Of a stretch of DNA of 45,281 nucleotides, positions 8,732-17,005 are shown one piece after another. Origin of the DNA: Candidatus Methanoperedens sp. (GTDB lineage Archaea; Halobacteriota; Methanosarcinia; Methanosarcinales; Methanoperedenaceae). How positions within the stretch are numbered: the first letter of the stretch is position 1; each line of letters starts with the position of its first letter. The DNA lies in NCBI GenBank assembly GCA_023249105.1, contig JAHFDG010000029.1, positions 1 through 45,281 of the forward strand, given 5' to 3'. The translations under genes and the position numbers were made by a program. Under the pieces are notes generated by a model that saw only the letters and a program-made list of their open reading frames with translations, did no database searches and had not been told where the DNA came from.

Positions 8732-8814
8732 GAGTTCGCGAACTCATAACATCTTTGACAGGATAACAGGATTTACGGGATTAAATTTATCCTGTCCATC
8801 CTGTAAATCCTGTC
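8732..8814. repeat. Palindrome and CAGGAT inverted repeat
   Basis: A perfect 14-bp palindrome GAGTTCGCGAACTC at 8732-8745 is followed by an imperfect inverted repeat at 8757-8814. The left arm is built from GACAGGATAACAGGATTTAC and the right arm from ATCCTGTCCATCCTGTAAAT. The words CAGGATTTACAGGAT are a common intergenic repeat in environmental genomes. No coding function is seen between 8581 and 9226. Confidence 0.65.
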
Positions 8815-8991
8815 TATGCAGTTAATCATCCCCGTAGTGCACGTCAAGGAATACAGATGCAGATTTTTTTTTCAAATGCCTGTCAGTGTGCCGATGGGAA
8901 TAAAGATGCCTTAGCTTTGCGCTCTTCGCGTCCTTCGCGGTGAACGGCGCCTGACATAGAACACAGATGACATGGATTTGACGGATTTCCA

Positions 8992-9099
8992 CGGATACGT
9001 ATCCGCGCGTATCTGTGCAAAACTTTGAGAAAGTTTTATCAAAAGAAGGGGTATGCTGCTGCATACCCCTATACCGCATAAAGCGAGGTGTCGCTTTAT
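8992..9099. repeat. Cluster of three perfect short palindromes
   Basis: CGGATACGTATCCG lies at 8992-9005. A stem GGGGTATGC/GCATACCCC with a 4-nt loop is at 9048-9069, and a stem ATAAAGCGA/TCGCTTTAT with a GGTG loop is at 9078-9099. They interrupt sequence resembling the CACAGAT/CACGGAT intergenic repeats. If transcribed they would form stacked hairpins. A similar cluster is found at 44994-45084. Confidence 0.65.
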
Positions 9100-9148
9100 C
9101 CGTGCGCTCCGTGTTCTATCGCAAAGTCATAGCTGTTTTTCGGTATCA

Positions 9149-9212
9149 GGCGCCGCACATTTATTACTTTGTAATTATTAAATCCCCGGCGCCGATATGT
9201 TCCCGATGCAAC
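9149..9212 (+). repeat. Dispersed GGCGCC repeat, copy 2
   Basis: This copy runs from GGCGCCGCACATTTATTAC through TTAAATCCCCGGCGCCGAT to ATGTTCCCGATGCAAC. It matches copy 1 at both ends and ends 14 bp before the left end of the insertion sequence. Confidence 0.75.
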
Positions 9213-9226
9213 AAATTTATTCTTGA

Positions 9227-9248
9227 TTAACAACAACAGATTGTGTGA
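9227..9248 (+). repeat. IS left terminal inverted repeat
   Basis: This is the 22-bp left end; it pairs with 10930-10951 with one mismatch (position 9 of the arm, A versus G). Confidence 0.85.
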
Positions 9249-9403
9249 AAACTCAAACTGAATTGCCCTCAAATTTACCTTTTTTCATTGATAATTTCAT
9301 TTTCCACTTGAAATAATCGTTATGCATCACAGCATTTATATGCTTTGCAGCTAATATATTACATAAAAAATCTAATTTAATTGTATTTTAAATAGGTAAA
9401 GAT

Positions 9404-10815
9404 ATGAAACACATTAAAGGAATAGAAAGAAGGCAGGTAATATTATTCCCAGAAATTATTGACGACTACATTACGGAAGAAAATCCTGTTCGCTTCATAG
9501 ATGCATTTGTGGATAGCTTAGACCTAATAGGGCTTGGTTTCAAACATGCTGAGCTAAACACCACAGGTAGACCCCCTTACGATCCTTCAGACTTATTAAA
9601 ACTCTATATTTACGGTTACTTAAACCGTGTGCGTTCCAGCCGGTCCTTAGAGAAAGAATGTAAAAAAAATGTTGAAATGATGTGGCTTCTCAAAAAACTC
9701 GCTCCAGATTTCAAGACCATTGCCGACTTCAGGAAGGATAACCGAGATGCAATAAAGAGAGTGTTCAAAGAATTTGTACTCTTATGCAAGAAACTTGACC
9801 TGTTTGGAGGAGAGCTTGTGGCAATAGACGGCAGCAAGTTTAAGGCGGTAAATTCGAAGAAGAGAAATTTTAACGAGGCAAAATTAAAGAAGAGGCTTAA
9901 GGAGATAGAAGAAATAATAGAGCAGTACCTTAAAGAAATAGAAGAAAACGATAACAGTGAAGCCCATGATAAGTCACCAGATAAAAAGGAATTAAAGCAA
10001 AAAATCGAACTGCTTAAAGGGAGAAAGAAGAATACCAGGAGCTTTCAAATAAGTTAACGGAAAGTGGGAAAACGCAGATTTCCTTAACAGATCCTGACAG
10101 TCGTGCTATGCTTAATAACCAGAAGATAGAGGTCTGCTACAATGTGCAGATTGCAGTTGATGAAAAGAACAAACTCATCCTCGATTATGAAGTGACCAAT
10201 GCGGTAGAAGATAGCGATCAGTTAAGCGAAATGTCAAAAAGAGCCAAGAATATTTTAGAGGTGGAAGAACTTAAGGTGACAGCAGATGCAGGTTATTACA
10301 ATCCAGAAGAAATAAAGGAATGCCTTGATAACGGCATAATTCCTTATGTTCCAGAGCGAAATGCTGATGGACGAAAAAATATCGATCCATCTTTTTACAA
10401 ACGTAAATTCACATACGATAAAGAGACTGATGTTTACATATGCCCTGCCGGTAACATGCTGAAACTCTGGGCTACATACAATGCTAGAACTGAAAAATGC
10501 AGTAGCTGTGAACACAGAACAAAATGTACAACTCACAAAAGAGGACGGATAGTAACAAGGCGGAGATATGAGGAAATCCTGGAAGATAATCGAAAGCGGG
10601 TCAAAGATAACATGGATATGATAAATAAAAGAAAAGAGCTTGTTGAGCATCCTTTCGGAACTATAAAAAGAGCATTTAATCAGAGCTATCTGCTGCTGAA
10701 AATGTTTCCTAAAGTTGGAGCCGAGATGAGCCTTACGATGCTTGCTTATGACATTACAAGAGTTATTAATATAGTGGGATTGAAGAAATTAATAACTGAA
10801 GTGGCTACAGTTTAA
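9404..10815 (+). pseudogene. IS1182-family transposase, split by a frameshift
   Basis: Two adjacent frames together make one transposase of about 470 residues. The first part (9404-10057) has the N-terminal DUF772-type region (TTGRPPYDPSDLLKLYIYGY) and the first catalytic Asp in VAIDGSKFKAVNSKKRN. The second part (ATG at 10108) carries NVQIAVDEKNKLILDYEVTN, the second catalytic region VTADAGYYN, and the C-terminal EHPFGTIKRAF with the catalytic Glu. The reading frame moves by -1 (or +2) close to 10015-10030; the second frame is already coding there (EKEEYQELSNKLTESGK). I see no classical slippery heptamer, so a disrupting indel or a sequence error is more likely than programmed frameshifting. 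The transposase is probably inactive unless the indel is an error. Confidence 0.85.
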
Positions 10816-10929
10816 TAATTTCTTTATTGGGTAGCTTCTGAAAACGATTCGGTATATAGAGGATTGTGAATTTTTGCCACTCGTTTGAGGTGATTTTAGG
10901 AATATTTATTAGAGATATTAATCTATTTA

Positions 10930-10951
10930 TCACACAATCTGTCGTTGTTAA
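10930..10951 (-). repeat. IS right terminal inverted repeat
   Basis: This is the 22-bp right end, the reverse complement of 9227-9248 apart from one base. Confidence 0.85.
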
Positions 10952-10976
10952 TGTTTGTATCCGTTTTCAACGCCGT

Positions 10977-10995
10977 CTATGAACTTCGTTCATAG
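10977..10995. other. Perfect short hairpin
   Basis: The arms CTATGAAC and GTTCATAG are separated by TTC. It stands alone between the insertion sequence and the threonine synthase promoter. It could end transcription from the IS, but there is no T-run after it. Confidence 0.4.
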
Positions 10996-11061
10996 CTGAC
11001 TTATGGAGATTTAACCACATATTGTTTTATTACCCCGGGTTATCTACTCGCATGGTAAATA

Positions 11062-11070
11062 TTATATATA
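11062..11070 (+). promoter_or_regulatory. TATA box before threonine synthase
   Basis: TTATATATA lies 31-39 bp before the chosen ATG at 11101. A GGTGA ribosome-binding motif follows at 11091-11095. Confidence 0.5.
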
Positions 11071-11100
11071 GTAATGTTGTATTATGCCTCGGTGAAGTTA

Positions 11101-12369
11101 ATGAGTCACGTTATCGGATTGAAATGCAGGGAATGCGGCGCTGAGTACCCTGCCGTTATCCAGAATACATGTTATGAGTGCTTCGGTCCACTTGAAGTAA
11201 ATTACGACTGGGATTACATTTCTGATCATATCAGCAAAGAGAAAATCGCAGCAGGCCCGAAATCCATCTGGAGATATGCAGACCTCCTGCCCCTTGAATC
11301 CGAGAAACGCATCGACCTCGGTGCGGGTTTCAACAAGCTTCATCACGCAGACCGCCTTGGCGCAGCGCTCGGGCTGGATGAACTTTATATTATTGATGAA
11401 TCCGTGAATCCCACCAACTCCTTTAAAGACAGGGTAACATCCGTAGCCATTTCAAAAGCCATCGAATTCGATGTAAAAGCCGTGGGATGCGCAAGCACGG
11501 GCAACCTTGCGGCAGCCGTGGGCGCGCATGCTGCAAAGGCAGGATTACCCGCTTATATTTTCATCCCTGCCACAATAGAGCTTGGCAAGATTGTCCAGAT
11601 GCTCATCTATGGCCCTAACGTCATCGCGGTGGAAGGCACTTACGACGACGCCAACCGCCTTGCAAGCGAGGTTGCAGACTCCCATCCCGACTGGGCTTTT
11701 GTGAACATAAATATCCGTCCTTATTATACAGAAGGTTCCAAGACGCTGGCGTACGAGACAGCAGAGCAACTGGGCTGGCAGGTTCCCGATCATATCGTGG
11801 CTCCAATGGCAAGTGGGGCGCTGCTCTGTGCAATTTCGCGCGGGTACAAGGAGCTTGAACGCGTTGGCCTCGTGGACAAAGCTGATGTCAGGATTTCAGG
11901 GTCGCAGCCTCTTAACTGTTCACCAATATCCTGCGCTGTCCAGCATAATAGCGAAGTAGTCCCTGTGAGGAACTTCGAAACTGTGGCGCACAGCCTTGCA
12001 ATAGGCAATCCGGCAGACGGATACTATGCCAAGAAGACCATCCTGGATTCAGGTGGCTATGCGGCTACACCTACTGATACCGAAATCATTGAAGCTATCC
12101 ATCTTCTTGCAAGGACTGAAGGCATATTCACAGAACCCGCAGGAGGCACTACCATCGCAGGTTTACAGAAACTTGTTGAAAGCGGACATATACAGCATGA
12201 TGAACGTGTCGTGGTCTATGTGACCGGAAATGGTCTCAAGGCGCAGGAGACTTTACTTAAATCATTGCAGCGCCCGCCTGTGATAAAACCAATGCTTAGC
12301 GAGTTTGAAAAACTCACCGCGCCCGGTCTTGATATTAATAAACAGCAAGTGGCTCTTGCACATTCTTAA
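11101..12369 (+). CDS. thrC: Threonine synthase
   Basis: This PLP enzyme converts O-phosphohomoserine to threonine. From ATG 11101 it has 422 residues. I prefer this start because GGTGA sits 5 nt upstream and the protein then begins MSHVIGLKCRECG. An N-terminal zinc-ribbon-like part (CRECG, CYECFGPLEV) is typical of archaeal enzymes. The PLP lysine lies in NPTNSFKDRVTS at about residues 103-114, and CASTGNLAAAVGAHAA provides the phosphate-binding loop. C-terminal TEPAGGTTIAG and YVTGNGLKAQ are also conserved. The MoaD-like gene follows 11 bp later with its own ribosome-binding site, suggesting one transcript. Confidence 0.95.
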   Translation: MSHVIGLKCRECGAEYPAVIQNTCYECFGPLEVNYDWDYISDHISKEKIAAGPKSIWRYADLLPLESEKRIDLGAGFNKLHHADRLGAALGLDELYIIDESVNPTNSFKDRVTSVAISKAIEFDVKAVGCASTGNLAAAVGAHAAKAGLPAYIFIPATIELGKIVQMLIYGPNVIAVEGTYDDANRLASEVADSHPDWAFVNINIRPYYTEGSKTLAYETAEQLGWQVPDHIVAPMASGALLCAISRGYKELERVGLVDKADVRISGSQPLNCSPISCAVQHNSEVVPVRNFETVAHSLAIGNPADGYYAKKTILDSGGYAATPTDTEIIEAIHLLARTEGIFTEPAGGTTIAGLQKLVESGHIQHDERVVVYVTGNGLKAQETLLKSLQRPPVIKPMLSEFEKLTAPGLDINKQQVALAHS

Positions 12370-12380
12370 AGGTGATACAA

Positions 12381-12656
12381 ATGGTCAAAATAAGATTTTC
12401 ATCTGCATTGAGCAATGTTACCCATGCTCGCGAAACGATTCTGGAACTTGGTGATACGACAGTAAAAACCGTGCTTGATAAACTGGTTGAACAATTCGGC
12501 CCGGATTTTGAGCGCCGTATCCTTGACAAAGGCGAAGTGAGGCGGTTTGTCAACCTGTATGTGAACGGCGAGGATATCAGGCATTTAAATGGCCTGGCAA
12601 GCCCGGTGAAGGATGCAGACGAGATATCGATACTTCCGGCCGTGAGCGGTGGATAA
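12381..12656 (+). CDS. MoaD/ThiS-like ubiquitin-fold protein (possible SAMP)
   Basis: This protein has 91 residues from ATG 12381, chosen because GGTGA lies 5 nt before it; a GTG nine bases earlier is less likely. It has the beta-grasp pattern VKIRFSSAL, then TVLDKLVEQFG, FVNLYVNGEDI and DEISILPAVSGG. The C-terminal Gly-Gly is the residue pair adenylated and thiolated in MoaD, ThiS and the archaeal SAMP modifiers. It could supply sulphur for molybdopterin or other cofactors, or modify proteins. No E1-like gene is nearby to decide. It follows threonine synthase. Confidence 0.85.
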   Translation: MVKIRFSSALSNVTHARETILELGDTTVKTVLDKLVEQFGPDFERRILDKGEVRRFVNLYVNGEDIRHLNGLASPVKDADEISILPAVSGG

Positions 12657-12659
12657 GAC

Positions 12660-12672
12660 TTTTTTATTTTTT
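12660..12672. terminator. T-rich convergent terminator
   Basis: Two T6 runs separated by an A lie at the end of the MoaD-like gene and overlap the stop region of the convergent protease gene. T-runs of this kind stop archaeal RNA polymerase. Confidence 0.45.
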
Positions 12673-14517
12673 ATTCAAACGTCTTACAATTAAGATTGCT
12701 GCGATTGCGGCAATCGCTTCAAATGCCGGGACTTCTATTTTTGTTTTTTGTTTCTTTGCAGTAGCTGTGGGAGCAGGCATTGCAGGCTCGGTCACGTAAG
12801 GAGTAATTGTAGGTTTTACAGGTTTTTTATCCGAGGCGACAGCGCGGGAATTAAGAACAACTGAGGTTTTCGCAATCATTTTCGCATATGAATACTGGGA
12901 TATTTTATCATAAGTATTTGTCATTGTTTCAGCGTATTCATACGCGCTCACCGCAAGCGTAGGTTCAATCCCTGCCAACCTGGCTTCGTTGATTGCCACC
13001 TTTGCGGCTTCCATGCCCTCTTCTATTTTTTTATCGGCGTCTGCATTGCCCAGTAATCCTATAGTGGTGCTTGCTTTTATCGTAGCCTGGAGCGAATCGA
13101 AAATCGCGCCTGCATAGTATCCCCGTTCCATCTCTTTCTGGGCATGATTTATATCATCATCTGAAGCAGTTATAATTTCAGTGTGAACCCCGCCGCTTTC
13201 TGCAATCAGCGTTTTCATGTATGTATTGATGGACTGCGCCTGGGAAAGGTACCACCCTGTGCGGTCTTTTAATACACTTCCCGGCACTATTTTATCATGG
13301 GGTGTAGCAAGCGTCAGCCACCACTGCGCTGTCCGCGCCCTCTCATTTGCAAACGCGAGAGAGAAGATCTTCTCATCCGCATTGTTGAGTTTTTTTGCCT
13401 CCTCAAGTTTTGCTCTTGCTGCGGTTATCCTGGATTCAGCAGCTCCCGTTGCTTCCACATCGCTTATCCCATACAACGTGAAATTGGAATGGTCGGACTC
13501 CGAGCTTTGTATCTGCTTCTCGACTTTATTTACAAGTTCTTCCAGGTATTGCTCTTTATCACCTGCCTTGCTGTAACCGTCATTCCACTGTGCAACACGC
13601 AGGTTAATCATTGCATTAAAATACGAAGAGGTTGCAGCGTAGTATTTTTTGTCATCGTACGTCTTGTCCGCCCTTTCCAAAATGTCTTTTGCCTGCTCCA
13701 CGAATTGGCTTTTTGGAACCGAAGTGGCGGTATTTTCATACATGCCCCTTGATTCGTTTTTCAGGTTGGAGGCAAGGGGTTCAAGAAGGTTGAGATAATC
13801 GGGGGTGAGAATCGCCCCTTTGTATACAGGTTTCGTAATTTCACGACCTGTAAAAGCTAACACAGCATCCTGGATTGTATTGACTTCTTTGACTGTAACA
13901 TTCAGTTTTTTCCCGAGTTTCACCACATCAACGGTTTCTTCCTTTTCCTCGGGGATTATGAGTGCTCCTTTAGATTTTGTAACCGTCTTTTTAATTGCAA
14001 CTGAACTCTGCCCCTCTGGTATCAGGAAAAGTGTGGCGTTCTTTGCTGCTGCGGCTTCAAGCTTGTAAGGAATACCACCCACAGGACCTATAGATTCATC
14101 CGGATTTATCATGCCGGTCATGACAACTCCAGGTTTTAAAGTCCATTTGTTTATAGCGGCAATTGTAGCCACGGTCAGCGCGCCGCCTGCCGAGGGGCCG
14201 CCGATAATCGGTGAACTTATATCAATAATATAATAAAAATCATACGACTTCTGGTCAACCCCGAGCACATCCGAAGCAACCATTGCCGCAAGTCTTGCCG
14301 ACCCCTGGAGGTCAACCTGTGTGTAAGGATTTGTGTCCACAAAAACATGACCTGTGCCATTAGTGACTATCACCAGGGCGCCTAGAAGAACCCCTTCATC
14401 GCCCTCATCCGTGCTTCTATCTGCCACGAGCGGGATTGAAACCCCATCTTCAAGTGCATGAACGCCGTTTAAAGTAACCAAAAACACTAAAAACAGCAAC
14501 AAGAATTTGTTAAACAT
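12664..14517 (-). CDS. Exported Lon-type (S16) serine protease with a sorting-signal-like tail
   Basis: From ATG 14517 this is a 617-residue protein. That start is chosen because AGGA lies 8 nt upstream and the protein then opens with a clean signal peptide (MFNKFLLLFLVFLV). The Lon proteolytic core follows at once. The catalytic Ser sits in GGPSAGGALT and the catalytic Lys in GPVGGIPYKLEAA, so the Ser-Lys dyad is complete. There is no AAA+ ATPase domain. A long helical region (about 270-560) follows. The C-terminus ends with VPAFEAIAAIAAIL then RRLNKK: a short motif, a hydrophobic helix and a basic end, as in archaeal PEF/PGF-CTERM proteins cut by an archaeosortase. It likely acts outside the cell membrane without ATP. 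It diverges from the marker-11 gene across 49 bp. Confidence 0.88.
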   Translation of the reverse strand: MFNKFLLLFLVFLVTLNGVHALEDGVSIPLVADRSTDEGDEGVLLGALVIVTNGTGHVFVDTNPYTQVDLQGSARLAAMVASDVLGVDQKSYDFYYIIDISSPIIGGPSAGGALTVATIAAINKWTLKPGVVMTGMINPDESIGPVGGIPYKLEAAAAKNATLFLIPEGQSSVAIKKTVTKSKGALIIPEEKEETVDVVKLGKKLNVTVKEVNTIQDAVLAFTGREITKPVYKGAILTPDYLNLLEPLASNLKNESRGMYENTATSVPKSQFVEQAKDILERADKTYDDKKYYAATSSYFNAMINLRVAQWNDGYSKAGDKEQYLEELVNKVEKQIQSSESDHSNFTLYGISDVEATGAAESRITAARAKLEEAKKLNNADEKIFSLAFANERARTAQWWLTLATPHDKIVPGSVLKDRTGWYLSQAQSINTYMKTLIAESGGVHTEIITASDDDINHAQKEMERGYYAGAIFDSLQATIKASTTIGLLGNADADKKIEEGMEAAKVAINEARLAGIEPTLAVSAYEYAETMTNTYDKISQYSYAKMIAKTSVVLNSRAVASDKKPVKPTITPYVTEPAMPAPTATAKKQKTKIEVPAFEAIAAIAAILIVRRLNKK

Positions 14518-14566
14518 ATCGATTTTCCTGCAAATACTCATATATTAGATAAAATACTTAAAACCA
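14518..14566. promoter_or_regulatory. Shared divergent promoter region
   Basis: Only 49 bp separate the protease start (minus) from the marker-11 start (plus). ATATATTAGATAAAATAC at about 14540-14557 can serve as a TATA region for either direction. Confidence 0.4.
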
Positions 14567-15457
14567 ATGTTTATGCACCTTCAAGACCCTTATACTATCC
14601 CCTACAAAGGTATTTACGCAGTAGCAGACCGCAAGAACGAACATGTGGAAATAATGGAACATTCCAATTGCTACGGAGGTTCTGCGTGGGCTTTATACCA
14701 TTATTCAAAGAGCCCGCTCGTCATGAAAAGCCGCGCTGTGGGAGACCTGATGCGTTACCTTGTAAAAGTGGGGACTTCGTCTCTTGCCCTGCGCTCTTCA
14801 ACTGCCGCCGCGGGTATTGAATCTGTTCTTGTAAATGATGACGAGATTGAAATAACCTACAGCGGTCTTGGCGGCGGCGGCGTGGGCGCAACAACATGCA
14901 GGGCTTATGCGAAGGGCGTCCTGCGATGCAATATTACAGAGTCAGGCGGAGGAAAACGTGCAAGCGGCACAATTGTTGTCCCACGGAGGGAGAGGGTGCT
15001 TATAGGAATCGATAATACCGACTCAAAAGAGGTTGGAGCGACGTGGACGCTGGCGCATAATATCGCAGACGCTGTCGATTCGAATGAGCATAAATATATC
15101 TCTCATACCCTTGTCCAGCTTTACCCTGTTCCTGATAAGACACAGAACTGTGTGGCTACAGTACTTGAATTTGCCTGTACCCGCGGCGCAAGGGAAGAAT
15201 TGCTTGATATGATAAAAGAAGGGCTCTTGGAATACAGCGTTTCGCAAGAGACAGGCATGGTGGCGTTATCGGATTTTGATGCTTCCGCACTCATGGAATA
15301 CAGCAGGCTTTGCAGAAGTAAAATGATTTCAAAAGAACTTACTTTAAAAACAGCACAGGAGAATGGTGTTGAGATTTGTATCGGGGGCAAAGGCATCATA
15401 GGCGCACTCGCGGCACTTCCCTGGTTTTCACGAAATGATGAATCGGTGGCGATATGA
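14567..15457 (+). CDS. Methanogenesis marker protein 11
   Basis: This 296-residue protein matches the methanogenesis marker 11 family, found almost only in methane-cycling archaea. Characteristic stretches are HSNCYGGSAWALYHYSKSP near residues 32-50, SGLGGGGVGATTCRAYAKG near 103-121 and IGIDNTDSKEVGATWTLAHN near 145-164. The last resembles the start of the TiaS-like nucleotide-binding domain and may bind ATP. The biochemical role of the family is not established. It overlaps the following TPP-enzyme gene by 4 bp (ATGA), so the two are translated together. It is strong evidence that the organism makes or oxidises methane. Confidence 0.88.
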   Translation: MFMHLQDPYTIPYKGIYAVADRKNEHVEIMEHSNCYGGSAWALYHYSKSPLVMKSRAVGDLMRYLVKVGTSSLALRSSTAAAGIESVLVNDDEIEITYSGLGGGGVGATTCRAYAKGVLRCNITESGGGKRASGTIVVPRRERVLIGIDNTDSKEVGATWTLAHNIADAVDSNEHKYISHTLVQLYPVPDKTQNCVATVLEFACTRGAREELLDMIKEGLLEYSVSQETGMVALSDFDASALMEYSRLCRSKMISKELTLKTAQENGVEICIGGKGIIGALAALPWFSRNDESVAI

Positions 15458-16929
15458 AAACCGCTGTATTGGGTATTGATGCGATAATTTCCGGTCTTCT
15501 TGACAGCGGCGTAAGAAAAGTGACAGGCGTCCCCGGATTCCCTGTAACCGGACTTATGGAGGCTCTCAAAGACCCTAAATACGGCGACTTACGTCACGAA
15601 TGGTCGGTCAATGAAAAGGTTGCGCTTGAAATAGCACTTGGTTCATCTGTGTGCGGGGAACGCAGCGCCGTGATTACAAAGCATGTGGGGATGAATATAC
15701 TTTCTGACCCACTTGTGACTTCGGCAACGCACACCATAGGCGCAGGCGTGGTTATAATTGCGGGAGACGACCCTGGCATCCAGAAATCCCAGAACGAGCA
15801 GGATTCGAGATTTTACGGGCTTCTTGCTGAGGCTCCTGTATTTGATCCTTCGACACCCGAAACTGCCTACCTTTGCATTAAAGAGGCATTTATTTTGTCA
15901 GAAAAAGTGAAAACTCCTGTAATCATCAGGCTTACAGACCGATTACTGGAAAAAGAGGGTAAAATTACGAGGAAGAAAAGCGCATTAAATACTGCGCTGC
16001 CTCTTGATAAGAAAATATGGCAGCTTACGATGCGGGGCAAACACGAACGATTCCACAGGGAGTCGTTTCCTGAAATGTGTGCGTATGCTGAAAATTCAAA
16101 ACTGAACACATATACAAAAAAAGGCGATATCGGAATAATCTCATCAGGTTTTCCCGCATCTCTTGTTGATTCCATCGTACCCCCCGATTTTTCCCGCCTT
16201 TCACTAACAATCGTTAATCCCCTGCCTCTTGATTTGATTAACCGTTTCATAAGCGGGCATAAGTGCGTCCTGGTTGTGGAAGAAACCGAACCCGTTATTG
16301 AAAAACAGCTTTCAGGAGAAGTATTGGGGAAACTGACCGGGCACCTGCCATACGGAATTATTGAAATAAAGGATATTCAAAAAGCGATGGAAACTATAAA
16401 GAAAGACAATGTCGCACGCAAAATAAATCCGGAGACCATAAAGAAACGTGGAGCCCGTCCATTATGCGAAGACTGCCCGTACCTGCCCCTGTATAAAGCT
16501 GTAAAAGAGCAAAACGTGCCAGTCGCAGGCGACCTCGGCTGCTCCATATTGACCTCGTCACCGCCGCTATCTCTTCTTGACGCAGCTTTCTCCCTTGGCT
16601 CATCTATTGGCACAGCCTGCGGTTTTAACAGGAAGGGGATTGCGATTATCGGTGATTTTGGTCTTGCGCATTCAGGAATCCAGGGGCTTATCAATGCAGT
16701 CCATAACGGGCATGAAGTGGTAGTGATTGTCCTGCAAAATGAGGTGGCTGCCATGACTGGTGGGCAGGCTGTTCCGGAATTGACAGGGATGATTAAAGCT
16801 TATGTTAGAGATACCGAAATCATATATCCAGAGGACAAAAATTTGAAGAATATACTTGATAAAAAACTTAAAAAGAAGGGCATATCAGTGCTTCTGGCAA
16901 AGGCATCATGTCCAAGATTCAAATCCTGA
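15454..16929 (+). CDS. IorA-like TPP-dependent enzyme, short form
   Basis: The protein has 491 residues. The N-terminal pyrimidine-binding domain begins DAIISGLLDSGVRKVTGVPG and contains the Glu region VNEKVALEIALG. The C-terminal TPP-binding domain carries IGDFGLAHSGIQGLINAVHN and then LQNEVAAMTGGQ, the GDG-N type motif with Phe in place of the second Gly-adjacent residue. A CEDCPYLPLY motif precedes it, as in the alpha subunit of indolepyruvate ferredoxin oxidoreductase. That subunit is usually about 600 residues with a C-terminal ferredoxin domain, which is missing here. The substrate may therefore differ. Coupling to marker 11 suggests a methane-pathway role, but that is inference. Confidence 0.82.
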   Translation: MKTAVLGIDAIISGLLDSGVRKVTGVPGFPVTGLMEALKDPKYGDLRHEWSVNEKVALEIALGSSVCGERSAVITKHVGMNILSDPLVTSATHTIGAGVVIIAGDDPGIQKSQNEQDSRFYGLLAEAPVFDPSTPETAYLCIKEAFILSEKVKTPVIIRLTDRLLEKEGKITRKKSALNTALPLDKKIWQLTMRGKHERFHRESFPEMCAYAENSKLNTYTKKGDIGIISSGFPASLVDSIVPPDFSRLSLTIVNPLPLDLINRFISGHKCVLVVEETEPVIEKQLSGEVLGKLTGHLPYGIIEIKDIQKAMETIKKDNVARKINPETIKKRGARPLCEDCPYLPLYKAVKEQNVPVAGDLGCSILTSSPPLSLLDAAFSLGSSIGTACGFNRKGIAIIGDFGLAHSGIQGLINAVHNGHEVVVIVLQNEVAAMTGGQAVPELTGMIKAYVRDTEIIYPEDKNLKNILDKKLKKKGISVLLAKASCPRFKS

Positions 16930-17005
16930 ATTTAAACTAACTAGCTGAATAGAACTAAAAACAATAATTGGGTGAAGTCACATGTTAGCCTTCAAGGAGT
17001 AAATA

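Larger units (their letters stand above)
9227..10951 (+). mobile_element. IS1182-like insertion sequence, about 1.7 kb, with intact ends
   Basis: The element is bounded by 22-bp terminal inverted repeats that differ at one position: 9227-9248 (TTAACAACAACAGATTGTGT then GA) and 10930-10951 in reverse (TTAACAACGACAGATTGTGT then GA). Between them lies one transposase gene of the DUF772/IS1182 type, broken by a frameshift. The length fits the family. I could not identify a convincing target-site duplication beside the ends. It landed in a repeat-rich gap beside the GGCGCC repeat. Confidence 0.85.

Noticed and set aside
10010-10035. Programmed -1 frameshift in the IS transposase
   Set aside because: No X-XXY-YYZ heptamer or following structure is seen, and IS1182 transposases are normally a single frame.
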